A DNA stretch of 64,000 bases from Kineococcus gynurae. GTDB taxonomy: Bacteria > Actinomycetota > Actinomycetes > Actinomycetales > Kineococcaceae. The translations under genes were made by a program, and so were the position numbers. This document shows positions 24,298-31,285 of the stretch, piece after piece. How positions within the stretch are numbered: the first letter of the stretch is position 1; every line of letters starts with the position of its first letter. The stretch is taken from assembly GCF_050871315.1 (NCBI RefSeq), contig NZ_JBJLRE010000009.1, one strand, 5' to 3'. Below the pieces are notes generated by a model. The model saw only the letters and a program-made list of their open reading frames with translations, ran no database searches and had not been told where the DNA came from.

Positions 24298-24921
24298 TCA
24301 GGTGAACGTCGTGATGGGGGTGATCGGCGCACGTGGCCGATCGTTTCCGTCGGGATCTGCACGGCCGACCGCGGTGACGACGGCGTGGACGGTCGTGGCG
24401 ACCAGGTCGCGGTCGAGGGGCGTGCGCTCGAAGGCCCGGTGCATCGGCCAGCCCTCGATGAGCGCGTCGAGCGCGCGGCAGGTCTGCGGCGAGAAGTGCA
24501 GCTGCAGGCTCTCGCGGCTGCGTTCGACCCAGGTGCGGGTGTGCCTGGCCACGTTCGGGTTGTGGTTGGCGTAGGCGTACATCTCGAAGATGAGGGTCAT
24601 GTCGCGGCGCGAAGCGTAGTCCGGTCCGCAGATCAGCTCGACCACGGCAGCCTCAGCGTCGTCGGCGGTGCGGGCTTCCGACAGGGTCTGGCGGTAGACG
24701 CGGGACATGTTCTCGGCGAACCAGGCGAAGGCGTGGCAGAGGATGTCGTCGATGCCGTCGAAGTAGTAGCTGAGCGAGCCCAGGGCGACGCCGGCCCGGG
24801 CGGCGATCTTGCGATGCGTGGTGCCGTTCACCCCGTCGGTGGCGACCACGTGCAGGGTGGCGTCCAGGATCTTGGACTGGCGGGTCGGGTCGTTGGGTGT
24901 TCCTCGTCGGGAGCCGCCCAT
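24298..24921 (-). CDS. TetR-family regulator divergent from an MFS transporter
   Basis: A 207-residue TetR protein. HTH over residues 15-60 (SKILDATLHVVATDGVNGTTHRKIAARAGVALGSLSYYF), then a C-terminal domain with FEMYAYANHNP. ATG 24921 has GGAAGGGGAAGG upstream; the frame open to 25149 is not needed. The MFS gene is divergent, with a 269-bp gap holding a CTGTACAG palindrome. This is the standard layout for a repressor controlling an exporter and itself; the ligand is probably the transported compound. Base composition looks a little less GC-rich than in the core genes. Confidence 0.85.
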   Translation of the reverse strand: MGGSRRGTPNDPTRQSKILDATLHVVATDGVNGTTHRKIAARAGVALGSLSYYFDGIDDILCHAFAWFAENMSRVYRQTLSEARTADDAEAAVVELICGPDYASRRDMTLIFEMYAYANHNPNVARHTRTWVERSRESLQLHFSPQTCRALDALIEGWPMHRAFERTPLDRDLVATTVHAVVTAVGRADPDGNDRPRAPITPITTFT

Positions 24922-24961
24922 GCCTTCCCCTTCCACCCGTGTCGACGTCGAGTGTGGACCA

Positions 24962-24969
24962 CTGTACAG
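24962..24969. promoter_or_regulatory. CTGTACAG palindrome in the tetR-MFS gap
   Basis: A perfect 8-bp palindrome, with a related GTGTAC at 24982-24987, sits 41 bp upstream of the tetR start in the most AT-rich part of the gap. It is a candidate operator for the TetR protein. The remaining gap (24988-25190) shows no further site. Confidence 0.4.
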
Positions 24970-25190
24970 AACCGCACTGAGTGTGTACGTTTGTTCAGTC
25001 CTCACCGCTCCACGGCGCTCGCTGGCCGCGCTCCGGAGGGGGACGAGCACCTCCCCTCTCCGGACCGACCCGCTGCGTGGGGTTGTCCCCCGGCGCGACC
25101 CGTTCCCTCCGCTGCTCCTCGTCGTCCTCCCACCGTCTGGTCGCTGCATGCTCCTGCAGCGCCTTCCGCCCCTGCCCGGAGAGCCTGCCG

Positions 25191-26432
25191 ATGTCCGACC
25201 CGACGCCCAGCGCCGTTCCGCCCTTCACGTCCGCCGGGACGCAGCTGGTCCGTGAGCCCCCCGTCCCGGTGTGGGTGGGGGCGGCATTCGTCATGTTCTT
25301 CATCCGCGCATTCCTGTTCGCCACCTGGGTCAGCCGCGGCCCTGAGGTCAGGCAGGCGCTCGACGTGAATACTGCCGTGTTCGGCTTCATCACCATGGCC
25401 TACGGGATCGGGGGCCTCGCCGCGATCGCCTTCGCCGGACGTCTGGTCCAGCGCTTCGGCTCCCGGGAGGTCGCGCTGGTCAGCTACGCCGTGGGCGCAG
25501 CGGCACTGGCCCTGCTCGGCGTCGCGGTCGCCGGCGGGCATCCATGGCTGACCTCCCTGCTCCTGGTCGTTCTGGGAGCACCCATCGCCATCGTGGACTT
25601 CGTCGGCAACTACGAGGGAGCACGTGTCGAGAAGGTCGCCCGACGCAGCGTGTTCTCGGCCATCAACGGGGCCTTCGGTCTGGGCATGCTGTCGGCCGTC
25701 GCCCTGGGCGGAGCGGTCAGCTCGGCAGCTGTCGGTGTCACGACGCACTTCGCTCTCGTCGCCGCCTTCTCGGTCGCGGCCTCCAGTGCGGCGTCCCTGT
25801 GCCTGCCGCGCCAGGCCCGTCTCGCGGTCCCGGTCGCTGAGCCGGTGCAGCGGCGCGAGCAGGCGCGGAGCGTCCTGCGGGAGAGGCGAAGCCTGCTGAT
25901 CTGCCTGATCGGGTTCACGTTCATCATGGCCGAGTTGTCCGCCGGGACGTGGGTGCCGATCGCGCTGACCAGGACCGGTTTCACCGAGGCCGACGCCGCC
26001 TACGCCCTCAGCCTCTTCTGGGTCGTCGTCACCGTCGGTCGGCTCCTCGGCGGTCTCCTCGTCGACGCCGTCGGCCGGCACGGCACCGTGCTGGTCTCGG
26101 CGTCGGTGACGGCTGCGGGCGTGCTGATCTTCATGGTGGCCGGCCTGAGTGACGGCGGGGCGGTCCTCTACGTCGGGCTCGTCCTGTGGGGAGCCGGGAT
26201 GGCGAGCGGTTTCCCGATGGCGGTCGCCTCGATGGGCGACGACCCGGCCCAGGCATCGGTCCGGATCAACATGATCATCACCGTCGTCTACATCTCCGGC
26301 GTCACCGTCGGACCAGCCCTGGGCGCGGTCGGTGAAGCGTTCGGCATCTACATCGCCTTCACGATTCCGGTGGTCCTGCTCGTGATCTCCGCCGCCATCA
26401 GCAGAGTCGTCCACCCGACGGCAGCGCCCTGA
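25191..26432 (+). CDS. MFS transporter, 12 transmembrane helices
   Basis: A 413-residue major facilitator. TM1 (about 25-45) is followed by the A-like motif AGRLVQRFGSREV between TM2 and TM3, a central loop at about 205-225 (PVAEPVQRREQARSVLRERR) divides two six-helix halves, and a second motif GLLVDAVGRHGTVL lies in the C-half. It belongs to the YbjJ/fucose-permease-like side of the family by overall look; the substrate cannot be inferred. ATG 25191 has GGAGAG upstream. It is divergent from and probably repressed by the TetR protein. Confidence 0.85.
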   Translation: MSDPTPSAVPPFTSAGTQLVREPPVPVWVGAAFVMFFIRAFLFATWVSRGPEVRQALDVNTAVFGFITMAYGIGGLAAIAFAGRLVQRFGSREVALVSYAVGAAALALLGVAVAGGHPWLTSLLLVVLGAPIAIVDFVGNYEGARVEKVARRSVFSAINGAFGLGMLSAVALGGAVSSAAVGVTTHFALVAAFSVAASSAASLCLPRQARLAVPVAEPVQRREQARSVLRERRSLLICLIGFTFIMAELSAGTWVPIALTRTGFTEADAAYALSLFWVVVTVGRLLGGLLVDAVGRHGTVLVSASVTAAGVLIFMVAGLSDGGAVLYVGLVLWGAGMASGFPMAVASMGDDPAQASVRINMIITVVYISGVTVGPALGAVGEAFGIYIAFTIPVVLLVISAAISRVVHPTAAP

Positions 26433-26571
26433 TCGGACGTCGGGGGCCGACCGCGGTGGGCCATCCGGAGACAGGCGGGCGCTCGACCTGGACGATCTCG
26501 GCCGTGGCCCACGTCGTGACCTGGCGGCTCTGGCGTCCCGAGTGGTCCACGTCCTGACGGTCGCCCAGCCC

Positions 26572-26577
26572 TACGGT
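26572..26577 (+). promoter_or_regulatory. Leaderless -10 element of the DUF4259 gene
   Basis: TACGGT ends 6 nt before GTG 26584 and no ribosome-binding site is present, so transcription probably starts at the GTG. Confidence 0.55.
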
Positions 26578-26583
26578 GTCCTC

Positions 26584-27081
26584 GTGGGCGCATGGGGCAC
26601 CGGACCGTTCGACAACGACCGCGCCGCCGACTGGGCGGGGCAGCTCGCCGACACGCCGCCGCACGATCGTCCCGAACTCCTGCGCACGACCCTCCTGACG
26701 GTTCTGCCGGGTGGTGACCGGCCCGAGCCCGCGCGGTGGACGCCCTGGCGGTCCGCCGGACGAGCATGGTCCCGGCTGCGACGCCTGGGTCGGACGCTGC
26801 GCGACGACGAGGACTGGGGAGCGGAGGAGGTCGTCGCCGCGGCCTGCGTGGTCGCGGGTGCGTTGCCGGGCGGACCGGCCGTGGACGAGAACTACGGACC
26901 GCCGGCCGAGGTCATCACCTCGCTGGAGGTCGACGAGGAATTGCGAGCCCTGGCCCTGCGCGCGGTCCAGGAGGCCATCGGCGAAGGATCGGAGTGGCAC
27001 GACCTCTGGAGCGAAGCCGGCGCGCTCGACGAGGCGACGACCGCTCTGCAACCGGTCGTCGACGCCCTCCGGCGGCCGTGA
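26584..27081 (+). CDS. DUF4259 domain protein
   Basis: A 165-residue protein with the DUF4259 N-terminal signature GAWGTGPFDNDRAADWAGQL, then AAACVVAGALPGG and a C-terminal ELRALALRAVQEAIGEGSEWHDLW. The family is soluble, all-helical and uncharacterised. GTG 26584 is used because the family starts at this point and a leaderless -10 precedes it. It overlaps the DUF3626 gene by GTGA. A partner or immunity-like role for the downstream protein is an inference from this tight coupling, not from any known activity. Confidence 0.82.
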   Translation: MGAWGTGPFDNDRAADWAGQLADTPPHDRPELLRTTLLTVLPGGDRPEPARWTPWRSAGRAWSRLRRLGRTLRDDEDWGAEEVVAAACVVAGALPGGPAVDENYGPPAEVITSLEVDEELRALALRAVQEAIGEGSEWHDLWSEAGALDEATTALQPVVDALRRP

Positions 27082-27956
27082 CCCGGCCCGCCCGGACGAC
27101 GTCCCCGGTCGCCTGTGGAACTGCGGCCGAACGCGCCCTCAGGCACGTCTCGAACCTCGCCCGAGGCGGTCCCGTCGAGCCCGCCTGGCGCATCACGCTG
27201 CACTTCCACCCCGACCGCCCCTTCGCCGGGGTTCCACTGCTGCAGGCGATGACGGCGGACGGGCGGTACCGGTCGCAGTTCGAGACCGGTACCAGCAACG
27301 GTGGGCCGACGGCCTCCCCCGGGGGTGACCGTCGGCGCTGGGAATCCCGCCTGTTCGCCGGCGCGTACGACAGCGCACCACCGCGGGACCGTCCGGTCTA
27401 CGGCTCCCTGAACCACCGCCGCCGGCCCACCGGTGGGTCACCCCGTTTCGGTTCCGCCCATCTGCGACTGAACGCGGCGACCCTCGTGCGCTGCACGTTC
27501 TGCGACCCGGACAGCGTGTTCGAACCGGTCCATCTGGGCACCGCCGAGCGCCTGGATCTCCCCGAGCGGGCCGACGCCGACGCCGGCGCCGGGGATCCCC
27601 TGGACGACTACGTCGAGGCTCATGTGCACGGTGGCGTTCTCTTCTCCCGCGACGTCGAGGCCCTGGTGCTGGACCCGTGCTACCGCGGCAGCGATGTCGA
27701 GACCGACGCCCACCGTTTCGGTGGCTCCTTCGGCGTGCCGGTCGAATGGCACCCGGGTTTCTCCGCCCGGCTGCACGCCGTCGCCGAGCACCCCGCGTAC
27801 CGCGGTCGTGACGTGGTCGACGCCGCGACCCGTGTCGCGGTGGGGGGTCTGCTGACCGCGCGGTGCATCGGCGACGCCGTCCGAACCGGCAGCGAGGACG
27901 AGCAGGTGCTCAAGCGGGTCTGGCACTGCACGGTCCGGTTCGGTTCACCACCCTGA
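27078..27956 (+). CDS. DUF3626 domain protein
   Basis: A 292-residue DUF3626 protein. Characteristic stretches: ITLHFHPDRPFAG, DGRYRSQFETGTSNGG, GGDRRRWESRLFAGAYD, RPVYGSLN, PRFGSAHLRLN and, at the C-terminus, EAHVHGGVLFSRDVEALVLDPCYRG. The motif set of charged residues around Arg, Tyr-Gly and Glu suggests an enzyme, but none is assigned to the family. The GTG overlaps the DUF4259 stop, so both are made together from one leaderless mRNA. It has no signal peptide or membrane helix. Confidence 0.82.
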   Translation: MTRPARTTSPVACGTAAERALRHVSNLARGGPVEPAWRITLHFHPDRPFAGVPLLQAMTADGRYRSQFETGTSNGGPTASPGGDRRRWESRLFAGAYDSAPPRDRPVYGSLNHRRRPTGGSPRFGSAHLRLNAATLVRCTFCDPDSVFEPVHLGTAERLDLPERADADAGAGDPLDDYVEAHVHGGVLFSRDVEALVLDPCYRGSDVETDAHRFGGSFGVPVEWHPGFSARLHAVAEHPAYRGRDVVDAATRVAVGGLLTARCIGDAVRTGSEDEQVLKRVWHCTVRFGSPP

Positions 27957-28029
27957 CCGGTGGTCTGGTCGGGGAGGTCGGCGCAGAACCCCCTACCGTC
28001 GAGGACCGGGTCGTCGTCAGGATGAACGC

Positions 28030-28545
28030 ATGAGCACGCGAGGGGTCGTCCGGAACTGGGACGACGACGAAGGCTGGGGAGTCATCGACAGCCCCGAAAC
28101 CCCCGGCGGCTGCTGGGTCCTCTGGGCGGCGGTCGCCACGACCACGCCGAACGGCTTCCGCCCCGGCCAGGAGGTCGCCTTCACCTACGAGCAGGGCGAG
28201 CAGGACGGCTACGGCTACCGCGCCCTGCGGGCGTGGCCCTGGGGCGACCGACCGGCCCAGCGTCCCGGGGTCACCGTCGTCAACGACCGCGGCGGAGCCT
28301 TCACGAGCACCCTCACCATCGGCCACGACACCCCCGCTGCCGAGGATGCGGACACGCGACCGACGAGCTCGACGACCTGGCCACCCCCGCCCGCCCCGGT
28401 GCTGGGCACGGTGACGGTCACGGTCTACGAGACCGGGCCGGGAGCCAACGAGGTCCGCATCCACAGTCTCGGCACGCTGAACGAGGAGCTGGTGGACACG
28501 GCCATCGAGGAGCTGCAGCAGGGGCGCCGACAGCTCCTCGACTGA
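28030..28545 (+). CDS. Degenerate cold-shock-domain protein with C-terminal extension
   Basis: A 171-residue protein. Residues 3-72 follow the cold-shock fold: RGVVRNWDDDEGWGVID, a shortened middle, then GFRPGQEVAFTYEQGEQDGYGYRALRAW. The RNA-binding signatures are altered: RNP1 KGFGFI is EGWGVI and RNP2 VFVHF is CWVLW, so the basic and His contacts are lost. A Pro/Thr-rich linker and a separate C-terminal segment (VLGTVTVTVYETGPGANEVRI) follow. It may bind nucleic acid weakly or a protein partner. The ATG has AGGATG upstream; its neighbours give no clear functional link. Confidence 0.72.
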   Translation: MSTRGVVRNWDDDEGWGVIDSPETPGGCWVLWAAVATTTPNGFRPGQEVAFTYEQGEQDGYGYRALRAWPWGDRPAQRPGVTVVNDRGGAFTSTLTIGHDTPAAEDADTRPTSSTTWPPPPAPVLGTVTVTVYETGPGANEVRIHSLGTLNEELVDTAIEELQQGRRQLLD

Positions 28546-28598
28546 TCGACCGTGCACCGGGACTCCTTCGGCGCCGGTCGGGAGCCGCCGCGAGACCC

Positions 28599-28624
28599 GC
28601 CCTCGGACACTGCCCTCGGACAAT
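28599..28624 (+). repeat. 13-bp tandem microrepeat, two units
   Basis: GCCCTCGGACACT is followed directly by GCCCTCGGACAAT in the 181-bp gap upstream of the VOC gene. The same 13-bp period occurs at 34508 and 39369 with other sequences. Confidence 0.6.
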
Positions 28625-28712
28625 GCCGGCGTCGGCCTCCCCCGGCGATCCGCGGCGGGCGGACCGGGGACGGTCCGATCCGCCGGTGACTGACGGAACA
28701 ACGTCCCCGGCC

Positions 28713-28718
28713 TAGCGT
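28713..28718 (+). promoter_or_regulatory. Leaderless -10 element of the VOC gene
   Basis: TAGCGT ends 8 nt before ATG 28727, and no Shine-Dalgarno sequence is present. Confidence 0.55.
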
Positions 28719-28726
28719 GCACACCC

Positions 28727-29206
28727 ATGGAGCAACGCGTCAGCCTGGTCACCCTCGGCGTCCGCGATCTGCCGCGAGCCCGGCGCTTCTACGAGCGGCT
28801 CGGCTGGCGCGGGCAGGAGGTCGAGGAGACCGTCTTCCTCCAGGCCGGCGGGCTCGTCGTCGTGCTCTGGGACCGGGACAAGCTGGCCGTCGACTGCGGC
28901 CTCGACCCCGGGGCGGACGGAGCGGAGGACGGGGCTCCCCCGTCGTTCGGCGGGATCGCCCTGGCCCACAACGTTCGTCGGCGCGAGGAGGTGGACGAGG
29001 TGCTGGCCGCGGCGCGCGACGCCGGGGCGGTCGTCACCCGCCCCGCGGCCCCGACCTTCTACGGCGGCTGGGCCGGGGTCTTCACCGACCCCGACGGTCA
29101 CGCCTGGGAGATCGCGCACAACCCCGGCTTCCCCCTGGCGGCCGACGGTTCTCTCGTCCTGCCCGACCTCGGCGCGCCCGCCCGGCTCGACAGCGGCCGA
29201 GGCTGA
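28727..29206 (+). CDS. VOC (glyoxalase/bleomycin-resistance) superfamily protein
   Basis: A 159-residue vicinal-oxygen-chelate protein with two beta-alpha-beta-beta-beta halves: SLVTLGVRDLPRARRFYERLGW at the start and VFTDPDGHAWEIAHNP at the end, where the Glu is the usual metal ligand. The His expected early in catalytic members is absent (LVTLGV), so a binding rather than catalytic role is possible. The family ranges from glyoxalase I to antibiotic-binding proteins, and the substrate cannot be named. It has its own leaderless promoter and lies 181 bp upstream of the LOV gene. Confidence 0.8.
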   Translation: MEQRVSLVTLGVRDLPRARRFYERLGWRGQEVEETVFLQAGGLVVVLWDRDKLAVDCGLDPGADGAEDGAPPSFGGIALAHNVRRREEVDEVLAAARDAGAVVTRPAAPTFYGGWAGVFTDPDGHAWEIAHNPGFPLAADGSLVLPDLGAPARLDSGRG

Positions 29207-29387
29207 TCCGAGCCCCTGGCCCGGAGGAGCCCCTCGCGCCTCCTCGACAACGCGCAGTCGGGTCGTCACGGAGAGTCTGGCGTTCCCCAGCGGGAGACGT
29301 CTGCCCCTGACAGGATGATCACCGCATGCAGCGCCGTGCAGCGTGACCCGTCCAGCTCCCCCGCCTCCGAAAGTCAGGTCGACCGTC

Positions 29388-29975
29388 ATGCCCGACGCGC
29401 CGGGCGCCCTGCCCCCACCCGCCCGTCCCCGACCCTTCTCCGCCCTGGACGCCGACGTCCTTCCCGGCCTGGTCGGGTACGACCAGGCGGCCCTGGACGC
29501 CGCCGGGGTGTCCCTGGTAATCGTGGACGCCCGGGTCCAGGACCTGCCGGTGTGCTGGGTCAGTCCCGCGTTCCTCCAGCTCACGGGGTACCGCGCGGGT
29601 GACGTCATCGGGCGCAACTGCCGGCTCCTGCAGACCGAGCACACCAGCACCCTCACCCGGTCCCGGATCCGCGAGGCCATCGCCCAGGGGTCGCCGCTGC
29701 GGGAGACCCTGCTGAACCGCAGGGCGGACGGGTCGATCTTCTGGAACGAACTGCTCATGACCCCGCTGCGCAACGACGCGGGCGAGGTCGACTACCTCGC
29801 CGGTTACCAGGTGGACGTCTCGGCACGGATGGCCGCGCACGCCGCCTACGAACGCTTCCTGGAGGCCGAGCGACGGGCCCGGCACCGGCAGGCACGGGGC
29901 GTGCCCCGCACCACGGAGACGTCGGTGACCCTCGACCTGAACTGGCCGGAGAGGGTCTCCCAACGCGAGTCCTGA
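29388..29975 (+). CDS. Short LOV blue-light photoreceptor
   Basis: A 195-residue protein made of one LOV (PAS) domain (about 38-147) with short flanks and no output domain. GRNCRLLQ (75-82) contains the photoactive Cys C78 with N77, R79 and Q82. N110 (LLNRR) and N120 (FWNELL) are the flavin-ring asparagines, and Q141 (GYQVDV) is the signalling glutamine. All residues needed for FMN binding and the light-driven cysteinyl adduct are present. The C-terminal helix (SARMAAHAAYERFLEAERRARHRQAR) could be a J-alpha/dimer coil. ATG 29388 is preferred, although its AGGT site is weak; GTG 29343 is an alternative. Output is probably by partner binding. Confidence 0.9.
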   Translation: MPDAPGALPPPARPRPFSALDADVLPGLVGYDQAALDAAGVSLVIVDARVQDLPVCWVSPAFLQLTGYRAGDVIGRNCRLLQTEHTSTLTRSRIREAIAQGSPLRETLLNRRADGSIFWNELLMTPLRNDAGEVDYLAGYQVDVSARMAAHAAYERFLEAERRARHRQARGVPRTTETSVTLDLNWPERVSQRES

Positions 29976-29989
29976 CGGAGCGGCCCGGT

Positions 29990-31165
29990 TCACCACCCCG
30001 CGGGAGCCCAGTCCCCGACGTGGTCACCCGGCGCGCGCCACCGGTGCGGCGCGCCCGCCCCGTGCGGGGCGAGCACGTCGGTCAGCCAGGAGGTGCGACC
30101 CGGGTCCCAACCGGCCAGCAGCGTGCGGGCCGCCCCCGCGCGCAGGCTCGCCCCGGGTGGCGCCGGTTCCCCGGGGACGGTCGTGGTCAGCAGAGCCCCG
30201 GAGACCGCGAGGTAACCGTCGAGGGTGAGGTGGACCCCGTCGTACTCCTCGGCGACCGAGGCCCAGTCGGGCAACGCCCAGGAGCCGTCCCAGCCGGTGG
30301 ACCGGTACCAGTCGTGACGGCGGGAGAACGTCACCGCCCGCGGGTGCCGGGAGACCAGACCGGCCCAGTCGGCACCGTCCCGGATCTCGAGGACCCGCAC
30401 GTCGTCGCGCACCGGCACCCGTCGCACCCAGGCGTCCTGCGCCCCCAGGTCGTCCTCCACCAGGACCAGACCCGCGGGGCAGGGCTCGGCCGCGCCCCCG
30501 GCCAGGGACGCGGGCAGGCTCGCGTCCGTGGCGACCAACCCGCCACCCTCCGGTGGGAAGGACCACCACTCCCCGCTCCAGTTCCGCGTGACCTCCCCGG
30601 CCCGCTCCCGGCGGGCACGAGCCTCGTCCTGCGCCTCCCCCGCGCGCAGTCGCCGCAGGGTCTCGCGGGCGCCCCGCGTCGACGGGGCCGGGCCGGGTCG
30701 ACGGTCACCGGGGCGGAGCACCCACCGCACCTGCCACTGCTCGCCCGGATCGACGGGTTCCGACCACGAGCGGCACGCGGGCGCCGCCACCAACGCCTCG
30801 GCCACCGGCCGCAGGAGGTCCGCGAACTCCGGATCGGCCAGGACCGCGTCCTCCCGGTCCGGGTGCTGCCAGTACCGGGCGGCGACGACGCTGTCGGCGA
30901 GGGCGGGCAGCACCGTCCGGGGGTCCGGCACCCACCCGGCGGCGGGGTCCAGGGCCGCGACCGCGGCGGCGAGCCGGTCCCGCATCGCCGCGCGCACCGG
31001 GTCGGGCAGGGGCGCGGGGTCGTCGGGCAGGGACCAGGCCGGGTAGCCCCAGGGCGCGCCGTCCTCCGCCGGCGCCGAGGCGGTCACCACCTCCGCGAGG
31101 AGCCGGCGCCCGCGCGGTCCGCCCATCCAGGCGTCGACCCGTCCGGTCGCGCGGTCGTCAGTCAT
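29990..31165 (-). CDS. Conserved hypothetical protein, 391 residues
   Basis: I do not recognise a named family. The protein is soluble, acidic and Trp-rich, with an N-terminal WMGGPRGRRLLAEVVTAS (reminiscent of a DGPRGRRLC start seen in other actinobacterial hypotheticals), a middle region ending VTRNWSGEWWSFPPEGGGL and a C-terminal part with SRRHDWYRSTGWDGSWALPDWASVAEEYDGVHLTLDGYLAVSG written here in parts: SRRHDWYR, GSWALPDWASVAEEYDGVHL. No signal peptide or membrane segment is seen. The ATG at 31165 has a GGGGACCGGG site. The stop is only 14 bp from the convergent LOV gene. Confidence 0.75.
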   Translation of the reverse strand: MTDDRATGRVDAWMGGPRGRRLLAEVVTASAPAEDGAPWGYPAWSLPDDPAPLPDPVRAAMRDRLAAAVAALDPAAGWVPDPRTVLPALADSVVAARYWQHPDREDAVLADPEFADLLRPVAEALVAAPACRSWSEPVDPGEQWQVRWVLRPGDRRPGPAPSTRGARETLRRLRAGEAQDEARARRERAGEVTRNWSGEWWSFPPEGGGLVATDASLPASLAGGAAEPCPAGLVLVEDDLGAQDAWVRRVPVRDDVRVLEIRDGADWAGLVSRHPRAVTFSRRHDWYRSTGWDGSWALPDWASVAEEYDGVHLTLDGYLAVSGALLTTTVPGEPAPPGASLRAGAARTLLAGWDPGRTSWLTDVLAPHGAGAPHRWRAPGDHVGDWAPAGW

Positions 31166-31273
31166 CCCGGTCCCCGGCTCGGCGCCCGTCCCTCGTCATG
31201 CCACCAGCCTGCCCGTGACCCGTGGCCACGGCGCCTCCGGCGCGGTGACCGCGTTCGTGTCGGAGGGGGTCCC

Positions 31274-31279
31274 TACGGT
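31274..31279 (+). promoter_or_regulatory. Leaderless -10 element of the exonuclease/UvrC-like gene
   Basis: TACGGT ends 6 nt before GTG 31286, the same hexamer and spacing as at the DUF4259 gene. Confidence 0.6.
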
Positions 31280-31285
31280 GCCCCC

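Noticed and set aside
30020..31285. First 420 codons of the 1004-codon open frame ending at 33034
   Set aside because: They are antisense to the 391-residue protein. The real start is the leaderless GTG at 31286.
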